Shown in pieces: positions 7,567-15,622 of a stretch of 20,305 nucleotides of DNA. Origin of the DNA: an uncultured Bacilli bacterium (lineage in GTDB: Bacteria; Bacillota_I; Bacilli_A; RF39; UBA660); NCBI GenBank assembly GCA_947624695.1, contig CANQLN010000007.1, positions 1 through 20,305 of the forward strand. The letters run 5' to 3'. The notes beneath the pieces were generated by a model, which worked only from the letters and a program-made list of their open reading frames with translations, ran no database searches and was not told the DNA's origin. Positions within the stretch are counted from its first letter, which is position 1; each line of letters starts with the position of its first letter. Made by a program: the position numbers and the translations under genes.

Positions 7567-8895
7567 ATGAAAAGTAAAAATATATTTGTAAAATCCACAT
7601 TGATATTAATTCTAGGCGGAATTATTACTAAAATTCTCGGTTTTATTATCAGAATTATTTATACAAGAATTGTAGGTGCGGAAGTAATTGGCCTTTATTC
7701 TTTAGTTATGCCAACTTATTCTTTATTAATTACGATTGCTACTTTAGCCCTTCCGACGACCATTTCAAAATTAGTCGCTGAAAATAAGCATAATAATTTA
7801 AAAATAATTTCGACATCGACTATTCTTATTATGGCCATCAATTTTTTTGTCGTCATATTTATGTTATTTGCCTCTAAATATATTGCTATTCATCTTCTGC
7901 ATGAAGAAAGATGCTTTTTATTATTAATTGCCATGAGTTTAACTTTCCCGATTATTTCTATTTCTTCAATCATTAAAGGTTATTTTTATGGAAAACAAAA
8001 TATGATTCCTAATGTTGTTTCTAATGTTATTGAACAAATTGTAAGAGGAATTCTAATCTATTTATTAGTTCCGCCTTTAATGGCCAAAAGCGACATTCTC
8101 GCCGCGGCTTCTCTATTCTTATTTTCCTTTATTGAAGAATTAGTATCAATATTTATTAATTTACTTTTCTTGCCTAAAAATATTAAAATTTATAAAAATA
8201 ATCTCATTCCTGATAAATATACTTTAAAAAATATTTTAAATATTTCCCTTCCAACAGTTTCTTCCCGCATTATTGGAAATATTGGCTATTTTTTTGAACC
8301 GATTATTTTAACAAATTTACTTTTATATTCCGGGTATACTAATAACTATATTCTAGTAGAATATGGAGCTTATAATGCTTATACTATTCCCATTTTAACA
8401 GTCCCATCTTTCTTTATTACGGCTATTTCATCAGCATTAATTCCCGAAATTAGTAAGCATTATTTAAATAGAAATAAAAAATTAATGCTGAAAAGATTAA
8501 AAGAAGCCCTTTTTTTCTCTTTAAGTATCGGGATTACTTATTCTGTTATTCTCATCTTTTTTGATAATTTTATTTTAACTAAATTATATAATACGACTTT
8601 AGGACTTAATTATATCAAAGTTCTAACTCCCATATTCCCTCTTTTTTATATTGAAAACATTTTAATGAGTTTTTTACAAGCTATTGATAAAGCTCATATA
8701 ACGATGAAAATTACGATTGCTGGTGTTTTCATTAAACTCGCCTCTTTAGCCATATTTTCCCTAGTTCATGTGGGAATGTATTCCTTAGTAATTTCAGAAA
8801 TTCTAAATATTTTAGTCGTTGTTTTTTTAAATATTTACTTTGTATATCATTTTTTAAAAGATTATAAATACCAAAGTCTTTCCCCATCTTTATAG
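7567..8895 (+). CDS. spoVB: SpoVB-like polysaccharide/lipid-linked precursor flippase
   Basis: 442-aa polytopic membrane protein of the MOP superfamily (MurJ/Wzx/SpoVB group), hydrophobic throughout with about a dozen transmembrane helices. The N-terminus carries the SpoVB-type signature GAEVIGLYSLVMPTYSLL (about residues 37-54) and LALPTTISKLVAENK (about 60-74). The family exports or flips undecaprenyl-linked wall precursors; in B. subtilis SpoVB functions in spore cortex synthesis. It is shorter than the roughly 518-aa B. subtilis protein, mostly for lack of a C-terminal extension. SD AAAGGTG precedes the ATG. Adjacent to comN, a conserved neighbour. Its last 34 bp overlap the 3' end of mnmA tail-to-tail. 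Whether it serves sporulation or vegetative wall synthesis cannot be told. Confidence 0.87.
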   Translation: MKSKNIFVKSTLILILGGIITKILGFIIRIIYTRIVGAEVIGLYSLVMPTYSLLITIATLALPTTISKLVAENKHNNLKIISTSTILIMAINFFVVIFMLFASKYIAIHLLHEERCFLLLIAMSLTFPIISISSIIKGYFYGKQNMIPNVVSNVIEQIVRGILIYLLVPPLMAKSDILAAASLFLFSFIEELVSIFINLLFLPKNIKIYKNNLIPDKYTLKNILNISLPTVSSRIIGNIGYFFEPIILTNLLLYSGYTNNYILVEYGAYNAYTIPILTVPSFFITAISSALIPEISKHYLNRNKKLMLKRLKEALFFSLSIGITYSVILIFFDNFILTKLYNTTLGLNYIKVLTPIFPLFYIENILMSFLQAIDKAHITMKITIAGVFIKLASLAIFSLVHVGMYSLVISEILNILVVVFLNIYFVYHFLKDYKYQSLSPSL

Positions 8896-9956
8896 ACCGT
8901 ATCAATAAAGCCACAGCCAAGACATTCTTCCCCTAAATATAAAACACACGCTTGACCTGGAGTGACACTTTTAGCTTTATCTGGGTATTTGACTAAAATT
9001 TCATTATTTTCTAAATATTCTAATTGTACAGGAACGTCTTCCCCTCGATAGCGAAATTTAGCGGTACAAAAAGTTGGATGAACAGCACTAATAAAATTTA
9101 CATTACTTATTTTACAAGCATCACTATATAAATATTCTTCATCCCCAATCGTTACATATAAAATATTATCTTTGACATTCTTACCACAGACAAAATGTCT
9201 TTCAGTGTGTCCTGATAAGCCCACATTTTTTCTTTGTCCAATCGTATAATTCATTAATCCATTATGCGTACCAATTTCTTTTTTGGTTTTAACGTCAATA
9301 ATAGGGCCTTTATTTTCTTTTAAATAATTATGAATAAATTTTTGAAAATTTCTTTCACCAATAAAGCAGATCCCTGTAGAATCTTTCTTTTGGGCAACTT
9401 CTAAATGTTCTTCTTCGGCAATCTTTCTTACTTCTTCTTTTTTTAAATTTCCAATCGGAAATAAAACATTTTTAAGACCCTCGACAGGAACATCTGCGAG
9501 GAAGTAAGTTTGATCTTTATTTAAATCAACTGCTCTTAAGAGTTTTCCATCTTTAATGCGAGCATAATGCCCAGTAGCTATATAATCAGCTCCTAATTTT
9601 TCCGCTTCTTTTTTAAATAAGTCAAATTTAATATATTTATTACATAACATATCTGGATTAGGAGTTCTTCCTTTTTCTAATTCCTCTAAAAAATATTTAA
9701 AGACATAATCCCAATATTCTTTAATAAAATCCACTCTATGAAGCGGAATATTTAATTCTTCGCACACTTTTTTGGCATCATTATAATCTCTTTCTTGCGG
9801 ACAGATAATATCATCATTTTGATAGTCCTCGCCATTAATGGTACTATCCCAATTTCGCATAAAAAGAGCAATAACATTATATCCTTCTTTTTTTAATAAA
9901 TAAGCCGCTACGGCACTATCAACGCCACCTGACATACCAATAACTACTGTTTTCAT
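8862..9956 (-). CDS. mnmA: tRNA-specific 2-thiouridylase
   Basis: 364-aa ATP-dependent enzyme that makes 2-thiouridine at wobble position 34 of tRNA-Lys, -Glu and -Gln. The PP-loop SGGVDS is at 9-14. The two catalytic cysteines are in PDMLCNKYIKF (C105) and STGICFIGER (C197). TGHYAR at 128-133, KDQTYFL at 147-153 and the C-terminal CLGCGFID complete the family pattern, and length is standard. The ATG at 9956 is preceded by GAGGTG. The last codons overlap the spoVB-like gene, yet both C-termini look natural. Probably transcribed from its own promoter in the end of holA and possibly also by read-through from holA. Confidence 0.97.
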   Translation of the reverse strand: MKTVVIGMSGGVDSAVAAYLLKKEGYNVIALFMRNWDSTINGEDYQNDDIICPQERDYNDAKKVCEELNIPLHRVDFIKEYWDYVFKYFLEELEKGRTPNPDMLCNKYIKFDLFKKEAEKLGADYIATGHYARIKDGKLLRAVDLNKDQTYFLADVPVEGLKNVLFPIGNLKKEEVRKIAEEEHLEVAQKKDSTGICFIGERNFQKFIHNYLKENKGPIIDVKTKKEIGTHNGLMNYTIGQRKNVGLSGHTERHFVCGKNVKDNILYVTIGDEEYLYSDACKISNVNFISAVHPTFCTAKFRYRGEDVPVQLEYLENNEILVKYPDKAKSVTPGQACVLYLGEECLGCGFIDTVYKDGERLWYL

Positions 9957-9975
9957 CTTTGCACCTCGGTCCTTT

Positions 9976-10004
9976 ATTTTAGCATATTTAACTACATATA
10001 TCTA
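9976..10004 (-). promoter_or_regulatory. Candidate mnmA promoter
   Basis: TAGATA (10004-9999), 17-bp spacer, extended -10 TGC-TAAAAT (9984-9976), overlapping the last codons of holA. The same TATGCTAAAATAA string forms the promoter of the TPR-like pair. Confidence 0.5.
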
Positions 10005-10944
10005 TTATATAAGAGATTAACATTACATCCCGATTAATTAATCCACTTTTATATTTATAATCTAGATCACTTAATTTGACAATTTCTTCTTTTATTTCTT
10101 GTTCATTATATATTCTTAAATTATTCTTTACTTTTTGATATTGCCAATCAGCTAATCGTAATTCTTGCAAAATACTACTATAACTAGTTTTCTTTTTTTC
10201 TAATATTAAAGAAGATAACATTAAGCGAAATTCTCTATATAAAAGGGAAAGAATTACACTAGGTTCAACTTTCAATATTTTGGCTTCATTTAAATAAATT
10301 AAAGCGTTAGGTAAGTCTCTTCCTATAATACTATCTACTAACTTAAAGTTATTCTCATCAACTGTCTTGGCAGTTAAATGAAGAACATCATCATACATAA
10401 TTTGACAAGGCTTATTATAATAAAGCATAATTTTTTTTAACTCATTAATCGCTAGATCAAAATTACCATTCGTTTTATTAATAATATACCATAAACTTTT
10501 ATCATCTATTTTATATTTTGCTTCTCCCACAATTTTATTTAATTCGTTTTTGATATCTGTTTTAGTAAGACTAGGAAAGATAAATAAATGATTATTTTCT
10601 TTCATCAGACTTACAAATTTTTTCTTATTATCTACTTTGCCATTATAAAGAAAAATAAGTCTTGTATGAGGGTTTTCTTTTTCTAAATATTTTAAAAGTT
10701 TTTCCGCTTGTTCTTTCACTTTATTAGAACTATCTTTAGTACTTGTTCCTACAAACTTAGCATTTTTAATAATGACACATTTATCGTCATTAAACATAGA
10801 AAAATAACTGGCTTCTTCTAAAACTTCATCCATCGTATTTTCTTGTAAATTAAAAGTAACGACATTATCAATGCCTGATCTTAATTCTTTTAATTTTTCT
10901 TCCATAAAATAAATTGTCTCACTAACGATTAAATATGTATTCAT
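9988..10944 (-). CDS. holA: DNA polymerase III subunit delta
   Basis: 318-aa clamp-loader delta subunit, which opens the sliding clamp during loading. Family features seen: N-terminal YLIVSETIYFMEEKLKEL, then the EEASYFSMFNDDKCVIIKNAKF segment typical of HolA (compare xLxTxSLFxxxRLVVV), RLIFLYNGKVDNKKKF at about residues 95-110, and the C-terminal helical collar domain with VDSIIGRDLPNALIYL. Length fits the family. It lies downstream of comEC, as in B. subtilis (yqeN). No Shine-Dalgarno is visible ahead of the ATG at 10944, and a -10-like hexamer sits six bases before it. Confidence 0.93.
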   Translation of the reverse strand: MNTYLIVSETIYFMEEKLKELRSGIDNVVTFNLQENTMDEVLEEASYFSMFNDDKCVIIKNAKFVGTSTKDSSNKVKEQAEKLLKYLEKENPHTRLIFLYNGKVDNKKKFVSLMKENNHLFIFPSLTKTDIKNELNKIVGEAKYKIDDKSLWYIINKTNGNFDLAINELKKIMLYYNKPCQIMYDDVLHLTAKTVDENNFKLVDSIIGRDLPNALIYLNEAKILKVEPSVILSLLYREFRLMLSSLILEKKKTSYSSILQELRLADWQYQKVKNNLRIYNEQEIKEEIVKLSDLDYKYKSGLINRDVMLISYIIDICS

Positions 10945-10950
10945 GTCTAT

Positions 10951-10959
10951 ATTATCTCA
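10951..10959 (-). promoter_or_regulatory. Extended -10 element abutting the holA start (possible leaderless mRNA)
   Basis: TGA-GATAAT at 10959-10951, six bases (ATAGAC) before the holA ATG. The -35 position (TTCCCA at 10979-10974) is weak. Initiation at the usual distance would fall on the ATG itself. Confidence 0.4.
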
Positions 10960-11020
10960 CAAAAATAGATTAGTGGGAATATATCAATGGACTTTTTCTT
11001 TTAGATATTTTTAATGTTTT

Positions 11021-11045
11021 AAAAAATACTAGTAAAAAACTAGTA
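11021..11045 (-). terminator. Intrinsic terminator of the repeat-RNA unit
   Basis: TACTAGT (11045-11039), a five-T loop and ACTAGTA (11033-11027), followed by six T (11026-11021). It separates the comEC/repeat region from holA. Confidence 0.8.
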
Positions 11046-11047
11046 CC

Positions 11048-11154
11048 TTTTATTATTCCCTTTTGACGGATGGGGTTTCCTCTTTTATTATTTCCTATTT
11101 AACGGCTAGGAGTTTCCTCTTTTATTATTCCCTTTTAACGGATGGGGTTTCCTC
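11048..11154 (-). repeat. Three imperfect tandem repeats (35, 37, 35 bp)
   Basis: Units at 11154-11120, 11119-11083 and 11082-11048, head to tail with no spacers. Outer units differ by one base; the middle unit carries paired changes and two extra bases. A partial further copy of the flank (CTTAAAAGAGG) lies at about 11162-11152. Confidence 0.9.
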
Positions 11155-11185
11155 TTTTAAGAATTAATTACTTAATTTCAGTAAA

Positions 11186-11214
11186 ATATTAACTAATTTT
11201 GGTCATTATGTCAA
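11186..11214 (-). promoter_or_regulatory. Consensus promoter ahead of the repeat RNA
   Basis: -35 TTGACA (11214-11209), 17-bp spacer, -10 TAATAT (11191-11186). No coding region begins downstream before the terminator at 11045, so it appears dedicated to the repeats. Confidence 0.75.
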
Positions 11215-11227
11215 GTATTCTCCCAAG

Positions 11228-11248
11228 AAAAAAGAGCCAGGCCCTTTT
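11228..11248 (-). terminator. Terminator after comEC
   Basis: AAAAGGGC / GCTCTTTT stem with one mismatch and a three-base loop, merging into six T (11233-11228). It lies about 35 bp after the comEC stop, so the repeats beyond it are transcriptionally separate from comEC. Confidence 0.7.
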
Positions 11249-11282
11249 AATCTATATAAAACATTATATAATGTATTATATT

Positions 11283-13313
11283 TTATGGCTGGTACTCTTT
11301 TACAATGTAGTCATTTTTTCTCAATTTTAAGGAAATTGTTCCACTAGTTTGGGTATTTAAATACTTAATATTTAATTTTTCTAAATTTTCGATTGTTTCT
11401 TTTGAAGGATGATTGTACATATTATTGCGGCCACTGGAAATAATAGCTAAATTAATCTTAAAGTTTTTTAAAAATGCTTCACTACTACTCGTTTTAGAAC
11501 CATGATGAGCCAGTTTTAAAAAGTTTCCTTGTAAGTTATAATCTTTAATTAAATTTTCTTCAATAGACTTAGAAATATCGCCTAGAAAAAGAAAATAATA
11601 ATTATAAATTTTTAAATAAGTAATAATACTACTATCATTTTCGTTATGATTAAGATAATCATTAATGTTTTGAAAACTAAAGTATTTACTTAGATATCTA
11701 TCATTAACTTTCCCACTTTTACGAATAAATTCTTCTAAATCATTATCTTTATTATGGTTAAGAATTATATTATTAATTTTAAATTTATCTAAAAGATATA
11801 AGGCTTCTTTAGCGTGATCAGCATCGCCATGGGAAATAATTAATAAATCAATTTTATTTATGCCTAAACTTTTTAAAAAAGTAATCGTATTTTTAGAAAC
11901 ATGATAATTTTCTTTATATGTTCCACCAGTATCAATCATTATAACTTCTTCTTTATGAGGACTTATAAGTAAAGCACTATCACCTTGGCCAACATCTAAA
12001 TAATAGACATAATAATTATTATCTAATTTGGGAATGAATATATCTAAAAAGATAATAAAAACTAAGATTATAATGCCTCTATATTTATGATACTTAATAA
12101 TAATTAAAATAACTAAATAATAGAAGATTATTAAGATAATTGGCATTTTGGGGATTAATAAAGTAAGACGATAATTATAAAGAAAGATATTAAGACTCTC
12201 TAAAAGCGTTAAAAATACTTTTAAAATTGGTAATAATGGAGAACAAATAAAAGTAATAATACTTAAAGGAAAAATTATAAAACTAACTAAAGGCACAAAT
12301 AATAAATTTAAAAATAAACTAAGAAAGTTTAGCTCATAGTTCATACTTATGGTTATCGGTAAACTCATGATTAAAGCAACTCCACTTATTTTAAAAATTC
12401 TTTGAAGATAATTACCCGTTATTTTTTCTTTAAAGAAAATTAAACCAAAAGTAATACTATAAGAATATAAAAGACCGATATCATAAATCATAAAGGGCTC
12501 CATTAATAAAATAAGGGTGAGACTTAGAAATAAAACTTTTTTGTTATCTAAATCAATCTTTAAACGCTTAAAAAGATATTTTAAACTATAAAATAAAGTT
12601 ACTCTTAAAACTGAAGCTGTAAAATTAACTAAGAAAGAATAAAAAAATAAGAATGTGATTATAAGGCCTTTTTTAAATTTAAAAGGCTTTAATAATTTAT
12701 TAAACATTAAAATAAATAAACTAATATGCATTCCCGATATTGCAAAAAGATGGATTATTCCATTAACTTGATAAACTTCTTTTAAATCAGTACTTAAATA
12801 ATCTTTATTTCCTAAGATAAATAAATTTAAATAAGTCTTACTTAAGCTATCATTTTTTGTAATTTTATCTATTCTTTGATAAATTAAATTTTTAATTTTA
12901 AAGAATAAATTTTCATCTTTTAAAACATCTATCTCTAAAACATTATAGTTTAAATAAATTCTTTTATTATATAAATATATTTTATAATTAAACGTATTAG
13001 GAATAGTATTATTGTAAATAGGTATTACTTTTCCCTTAACCCTTACCTTTTTTCCTAAGTAATTAGCTAAATTAATATCGTTACCATAATATACACATCT
13101 AACTTTTTCTTTTCCCTTTAAAATAAAACTAATATTATCAGTATTATAACTTATATCTATTATTGTGCCTTCTAAAAAGCTGGCATTCGGATTAGAAGTT
13201 TCATATTTAATAACAACAGTATTTAGAAAAATATAAATAATTAGAAATAAAATTAAGAAATAATAAAACCAATTAGATTGTAATATAGTTCTTAATTTTT
13301 TCAAATAAAGCAT
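11283..13313 (-). CDS. comEC: ComEC/Rec2-family DNA uptake channel protein
   Basis: About 676-aa membrane protein that forms the inner-membrane channel for transforming DNA. Order: N-terminal membrane segments (FYYFLILFLIIYIFL), an extracytoplasmic DUF4131/OB-like region (about 35-150), the ComEC competence domain with many helices (AISGMHISLFIL at about 195), and a C-terminal metallo-beta-lactamase-like domain (YLDVGQGDSALL, SHGDADHA, LAHHGSKTSS, then NNMYNHPS). The HxDxDH-type metal motif appears as SHGDADH. The ATG at 13313 is preferred because AAGGG lies nine bases upstream; an ATG at 13331 has no clear RBS. Either start overlaps the comEA end, implying translational coupling. Full length and apparently intact. 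Confidence 0.95.
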   Translation of the reverse strand: MLYLKKLRTILQSNWFYYFLILFLIIYIFLNTVVIKYETSNPNASFLEGTIIDISYNTDNISFILKGKEKVRCVYYGNDINLANYLGKKVRVKGKVIPIYNNTIPNTFNYKIYLYNKRIYLNYNVLEIDVLKDENLFFKIKNLIYQRIDKITKNDSLSKTYLNLFILGNKDYLSTDLKEVYQVNGIIHLFAISGMHISLFILMFNKLLKPFKFKKGLIITFLFFYSFLVNFTASVLRVTLFYSLKYLFKRLKIDLDNKKVLFLSLTLILLMEPFMIYDIGLLYSYSITFGLIFFKEKITGNYLQRIFKISGVALIMSLPITISMNYELNFLSLFLNLLFVPLVSFIIFPLSIITFICSPLLPILKVFLTLLESLNIFLYNYRLTLLIPKMPIILIIFYYLVILIIIKYHKYRGIIILVFIIFLDIFIPKLDNNYYVYYLDVGQGDSALLISPHKEEVIMIDTGGTYKENYHVSKNTITFLKSLGINKIDLLIISHGDADHAKEALYLLDKFKINNIILNHNKDNDLEEFIRKSGKVNDRYLSKYFSFQNINDYLNHNENDSSIITYLKIYNYYFLFLGDISKSIEENLIKDYNLQGNFLKLAHHGSKTSSSEAFLKNFKINLAIISSGRNNMYNHPSKETIENLEKLNIKYLNTQTSGTISLKLRKNDYIVKEYQP

Positions 13314-14160
13314 TACCAATACCCTTAACATTTTTTAAGTCTTCTAGGTTTTTAAATAAACCATTATTTTCGCGATACTCAATGATAGCTTTTGCTTTAG
13401 CTTCGCCAATATAATTAAGGCTCATTAATTCTTCTTTACTGGCCGTATTAATATTAACTAAGCTATTTTCTTCTTCAAAAACATCTTTGGTATCTTCATT
13501 TTCCCAAGTATCTTTAGTATAAGTCTCTTCTTCCTTATGATCTGCCACAATTTCACTTTTCTTCTCATCCGTACATTCCGTTATATCATATGTAGGGCAA
13601 AGACATGGTTCATTAACCATGGTATCTTTAATATTTGGATCATCGGAAATTTCTTCATTAGAATCTTCATCTTCAAGACTAGAATCTTCGATATTAGAAT
13701 CAACAATATTAGGACTACAAGTTTTAGATTCTTCTTTTGGTTCAGTAGTTTTGGCTATATCATTTTTATTATAGACATAAATTACTAATTCATCTGATAC
13801 TTTCCGACTCATATTGATATTATCCGTATAAGCGTTTTTAGTAAGTCCACCAGCATCGGTAATAACATCATCAATAATAGTACTTTGACTAGCTTCATAA
13901 ACACCAGGATATTTTACTTCGCCTTTGACTTCGACATAGAACTTTTCTTCTTCTTTTTGACACTCATTAGCACTACTTTGACTATCATTTGCCGTATTCA
14001 TCGAAATGGCTTTATTTTGCTCACAAATACATTCCGGACATTTTTGGTTTTGACCATCAAAAAATAAATATAATGCTAAACTGGCGAGGACAATATTTAA
14101 GAAAATACTAAAGCCTAAAATAATGTTTTTATTCTCTTGCCAAAATTCTAAAAAATTCAT
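13273..14160 (-). CDS. comEA: ComEA-like DNA receptor with SLBB and HhH domains and cysteine-rich acidic linker
   Basis: 295-aa membrane-anchored DNA-binding protein. It has one N-terminal transmembrane segment (about 12-34), an SLBB domain (YVEVKGEVKYPGVYE, about 75-132), a long acidic linker (about 135-232), and a C-terminal ComEA helix-hairpin-helix domain (VNINTASKEELMSLNYIGEA, then GLFKNLEDLKNVKGIG, 235-295). ComEA binds double-stranded DNA outside the membrane and hands it to ComEC. Eight cysteines (41, 44, 46, 67, 148, 186, 188, 196) all fall in the extracytoplasmic part outside the HhH and core SLBB, which is unusual. The linker is longer and more acidic than in B. subtilis ComEA (about 205 aa). 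SD AAAGGAGG precedes the ATG. First gene of the comEA-comEC pair. Confidence 0.93.
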   Translation of the reverse strand: MNFLEFWQENKNIILGFSIFLNIVLASLALYLFFDGQNQKCPECICEQNKAISMNTANDSQSSANECQKEEEKFYVEVKGEVKYPGVYEASQSTIIDDVITDAGGLTKNAYTDNINMSRKVSDELVIYVYNKNDIAKTTEPKEESKTCSPNIVDSNIEDSSLEDEDSNEEISDDPNIKDTMVNEPCLCPTYDITECTDEKKSEIVADHKEEETYTKDTWENEDTKDVFEEENSLVNINTASKEELMSLNYIGEAKAKAIIEYRENNGLFKNLEDLKNVKGIGNALFEKIKNYITI

Positions 14161-14230
14161 CTTTTTTTCCTCCTTTCACTATTATTATTCGTCACTTACC
14201 CCTCGATTTCCTTTTTTTTAAAAGCATTTT

Positions 14231-14258
14231 TTGGCAAATTTTAAAACTTTTTTGCCAA
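14231..14258 (-). promoter_or_regulatory. Inverted repeat at the comEA transcription start (possible operator)
   Basis: A perfect 8-bp inverted repeat, TTGGCAAA ... TTTGCCAA, with a 12-base AT-only centre. It overlaps the predicted start point of the comEA promoter, where a repressor site or a 5' mRNA hairpin would act. No known competence box is matched. Confidence 0.45.
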
Positions 14259-14260
14259 TT

Positions 14261-14289
14261 CTTATATATTTGGTATCAAATGTGGTAAA
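14261..14289 (-). promoter_or_regulatory. Candidate comEA-comEC promoter
   Basis: -35 TTTACC (14289-14284), 17-bp spacer, -10 TATAAG (14266-14261). Located just after the ftsW-like gene's terminator, about 100 bp before comEA. Confidence 0.55.
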
Positions 14290-14294
14290 TTAGA

Positions 14295-14331
14295 GCCAAA
14301 AAAAATACTCTTGAATAAATTAGAGTATTTT
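14295..14331 (-). terminator. Intrinsic terminator of the ftsW-like gene
   Basis: AAAATACTCT (14331-14322) and AGAGTATTTT (14311-14302), a 10-bp perfect stem with a 10-base loop, continuing into a run of T. Begins five bases after the stop codon. Confidence 0.9.
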
Positions 14332-14335
14332 AATT

Positions 14336-15502
14336 TTATTTGGTTATTTGTTGCATTTCTAAATTGTATTTTGTTGTTTTATTTTCAATCGCTACTCTTT
14401 GTGTTAAGAATAACATAGCGACAAAGTTGATGGTTGATGATCCACCATAACTAAGTAGTGGAAGCGGTACCCCGGTTAAGGGTAAGATAGCAAGCATTCC
14501 TGATAAATTAATGACGATATGAAAGGCAAAGAGCCAAAATGTGCCATAAGCTATAATTGAATTACGCAAGTTATAGGCTTCTTTGGCAATTTTTAGAATC
14601 CGATAAAGTAAGATAGCATATAAAGCTAAAACACCAATACCCGTAAGAAGACCTAACTCTTCTACTAAAACAGCAAAGATAAAATCGGTATGACTTTCGG
14701 GTAAATATAAATATTTTTGGGTACTTTTGCCAATACCTACACCGGTAAGGCCACCACTATTGATGGCAATATAACCATTACATACTTGATAACCAGTTTT
14801 TTCTTTATATCTTTGACAAGGGTTTTGAAATTTAAACCGACTCATTTGTTCACTATTTAAAATATCAGTTCCACTATATAAAAGTAAGACCCCTAGTAAA
14901 ACGGCACCAATACCTAAAATCATCATAATTTTAGGTAAATTACTTTTACTAATAGGAACGCTAAGAAAAATACAAAAGGCAATTCCAAGGAGAATCGCGG
15001 CACTACCAAAGTCAGGTTGCATCAAGATAAGTAAACCAATGATGCCCGCAATAGATAAAGGAATTAAATATAAATAGATATTATTTACTTTTCTTTTTAT
15101 TAAACTATTATAAAATGTGGCCATAAAAATAATTAAAAATGATTTGGCAAATTCGGATGGTTGAATAGCAAAGCCTGTGCCTGGAATATAAAACCAACTT
15201 TGAACGTGACTGGTTATTTTACCATATAAAAGAAGTAAAATTAAAACTGTGATAATGCCAATTATTAAAAGCCACGATATATTTTTATACCATTTGGTTG
15301 GAATTTTAAGAATGATTAAGCCCCCAATAAAAGAAACAATAAAAAATGCGAGTTGCCGAATAAAAAAATAAGTTGGAGGTTTATTGTATCTTAAAATTGC
15401 CGCCACAGATGAAGAAGAAAAAACCATTAAAAGACCGATACTACACAAGAGTATCATGACAAATAATAAAGGTTTATCCATTTTCGAAAATGTCTTCTTC
15501 AT
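14336..15502 (-). CDS. ftsW: FtsW/RodA/SpoVE-family peptidoglycan glycosyltransferase
   Basis: 388-aa SEDS protein that polymerises lipid II at the membrane together with a class B PBP. About ten hydrophobic helices. Family motifs: FAIQPSEFAK (111-120), MQPDFGSA (161-168), the NGYIAINSGGLTGVGIGKS loop (242-260), LPESHTDFIFAVLVEELG (267-284) with the acidic residues of the proposed active site, and PLTGVPLPLLSYGGSS (341-356). The LPExHTDFIF form favours FtsW or SpoVE over RodA, but one copy cannot be assigned with certainty. SD AGAGG precedes the ATG. Monocistronic: own promoter upstream and strong terminator downstream. An insert with two cysteines (C229, C241) lies in the large extracellular loop. 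Confidence 0.93.
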   Translation of the reverse strand: MKKTFSKMDKPLLFVMILLCSIGLLMVFSSSSVAAILRYNKPPTYFFIRQLAFFIVSFIGGLIILKIPTKWYKNISWLLIIGIITVLILLLLYGKITSHVQSWFYIPGTGFAIQPSEFAKSFLIIFMATFYNSLIKRKVNNIYLYLIPLSIAGIIGLLILMQPDFGSAAILLGIAFCIFLSVPISKSNLPKIMMILGIGAVLLGVLLLYSGTDILNSEQMSRFKFQNPCQRYKEKTGYQVCNGYIAINSGGLTGVGIGKSTQKYLYLPESHTDFIFAVLVEELGLLTGIGVLALYAILLYRILKIAKEAYNLRNSIIAYGTFWLFAFHIVINLSGMLAILPLTGVPLPLLSYGGSSTINFVAMLFLTQRVAIENKTTKYNLEMQQITK

Positions 15503-15518
15503 ATTTTCCTCTATTAAT

Positions 15519-15527
15519 AATATAACA
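15519..15527 (-). promoter_or_regulatory. Extended -10 promoter of the ftsW-like gene
   Basis: TGT-TATATT at 15527-15519. The -35 is weak (TTTATT or TTATTC). Start near 15512, about ten bases before the ATG, which leaves just enough room for AGAGG. Confidence 0.45.
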
Positions 15528-15622
15528 TACTTTAATAAAGGGAATAAACAAAAATGAAGTTTTTGATGTCAAAATGTGACTAAGATTAATAAAATATAAT
15601 AGATACATAAAGGAGGTATAAT

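Larger units (their letters stand above)
11021..11179 (-). ncRNA. Putative small RNA of three tandem 35-37-nt repeats
   Basis: This is the 338-bp comEC-holA gap. It contains no plausible ORF but a complete transcription unit: a consensus promoter (11214-11186), three repeats (11154-11048) and a terminator (11045-11021), predicting an RNA of about 160 nt. Each repeat reads, on the minus strand, GAGGAAAC, a C-rich arm, a loop with CCGTTAAA or CCGTCAAA, a G-rich arm, then AATAATAAAA. The arms are CCC/GGG in repeats 1 and 3 but TCCTA/TAGGA in repeat 2, a compensatory difference that argues for a hairpin. Purine-rich AGAGGAAAC links repeat single-stranded. The promoter-repeats-terminator layout resembles type III antitoxin RNAs, but no toxin gene follows. 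Function unknown. Confidence 0.55.

Noticed and set aside
8732..8920. 62-aa minus-strand frame at the spoVB/mnmA junction
   Set aside because: Overlaps both real genes, lacks an RBS, and shows no family features.
11048..11154. Tandem repeats considered as a CRISPR array
   Set aside because: Units abut directly with no unique spacers, they differ in length, and no cas gene is nearby.
13537..13788. Plus-strand open frame opposite comEA, rich in Phe and Ile
   Set aside because: Mirror of the acidic Glu/Asp-rich linker on the other strand; no RBS or family features.
15572..15600. Sporulation sigma-factor promoter before the YjcZ-like gene
   Set aside because: TATAAT is present, but the -35 region fits neither SigA nor the SigE, SigG or SigK patterns well enough to name one.
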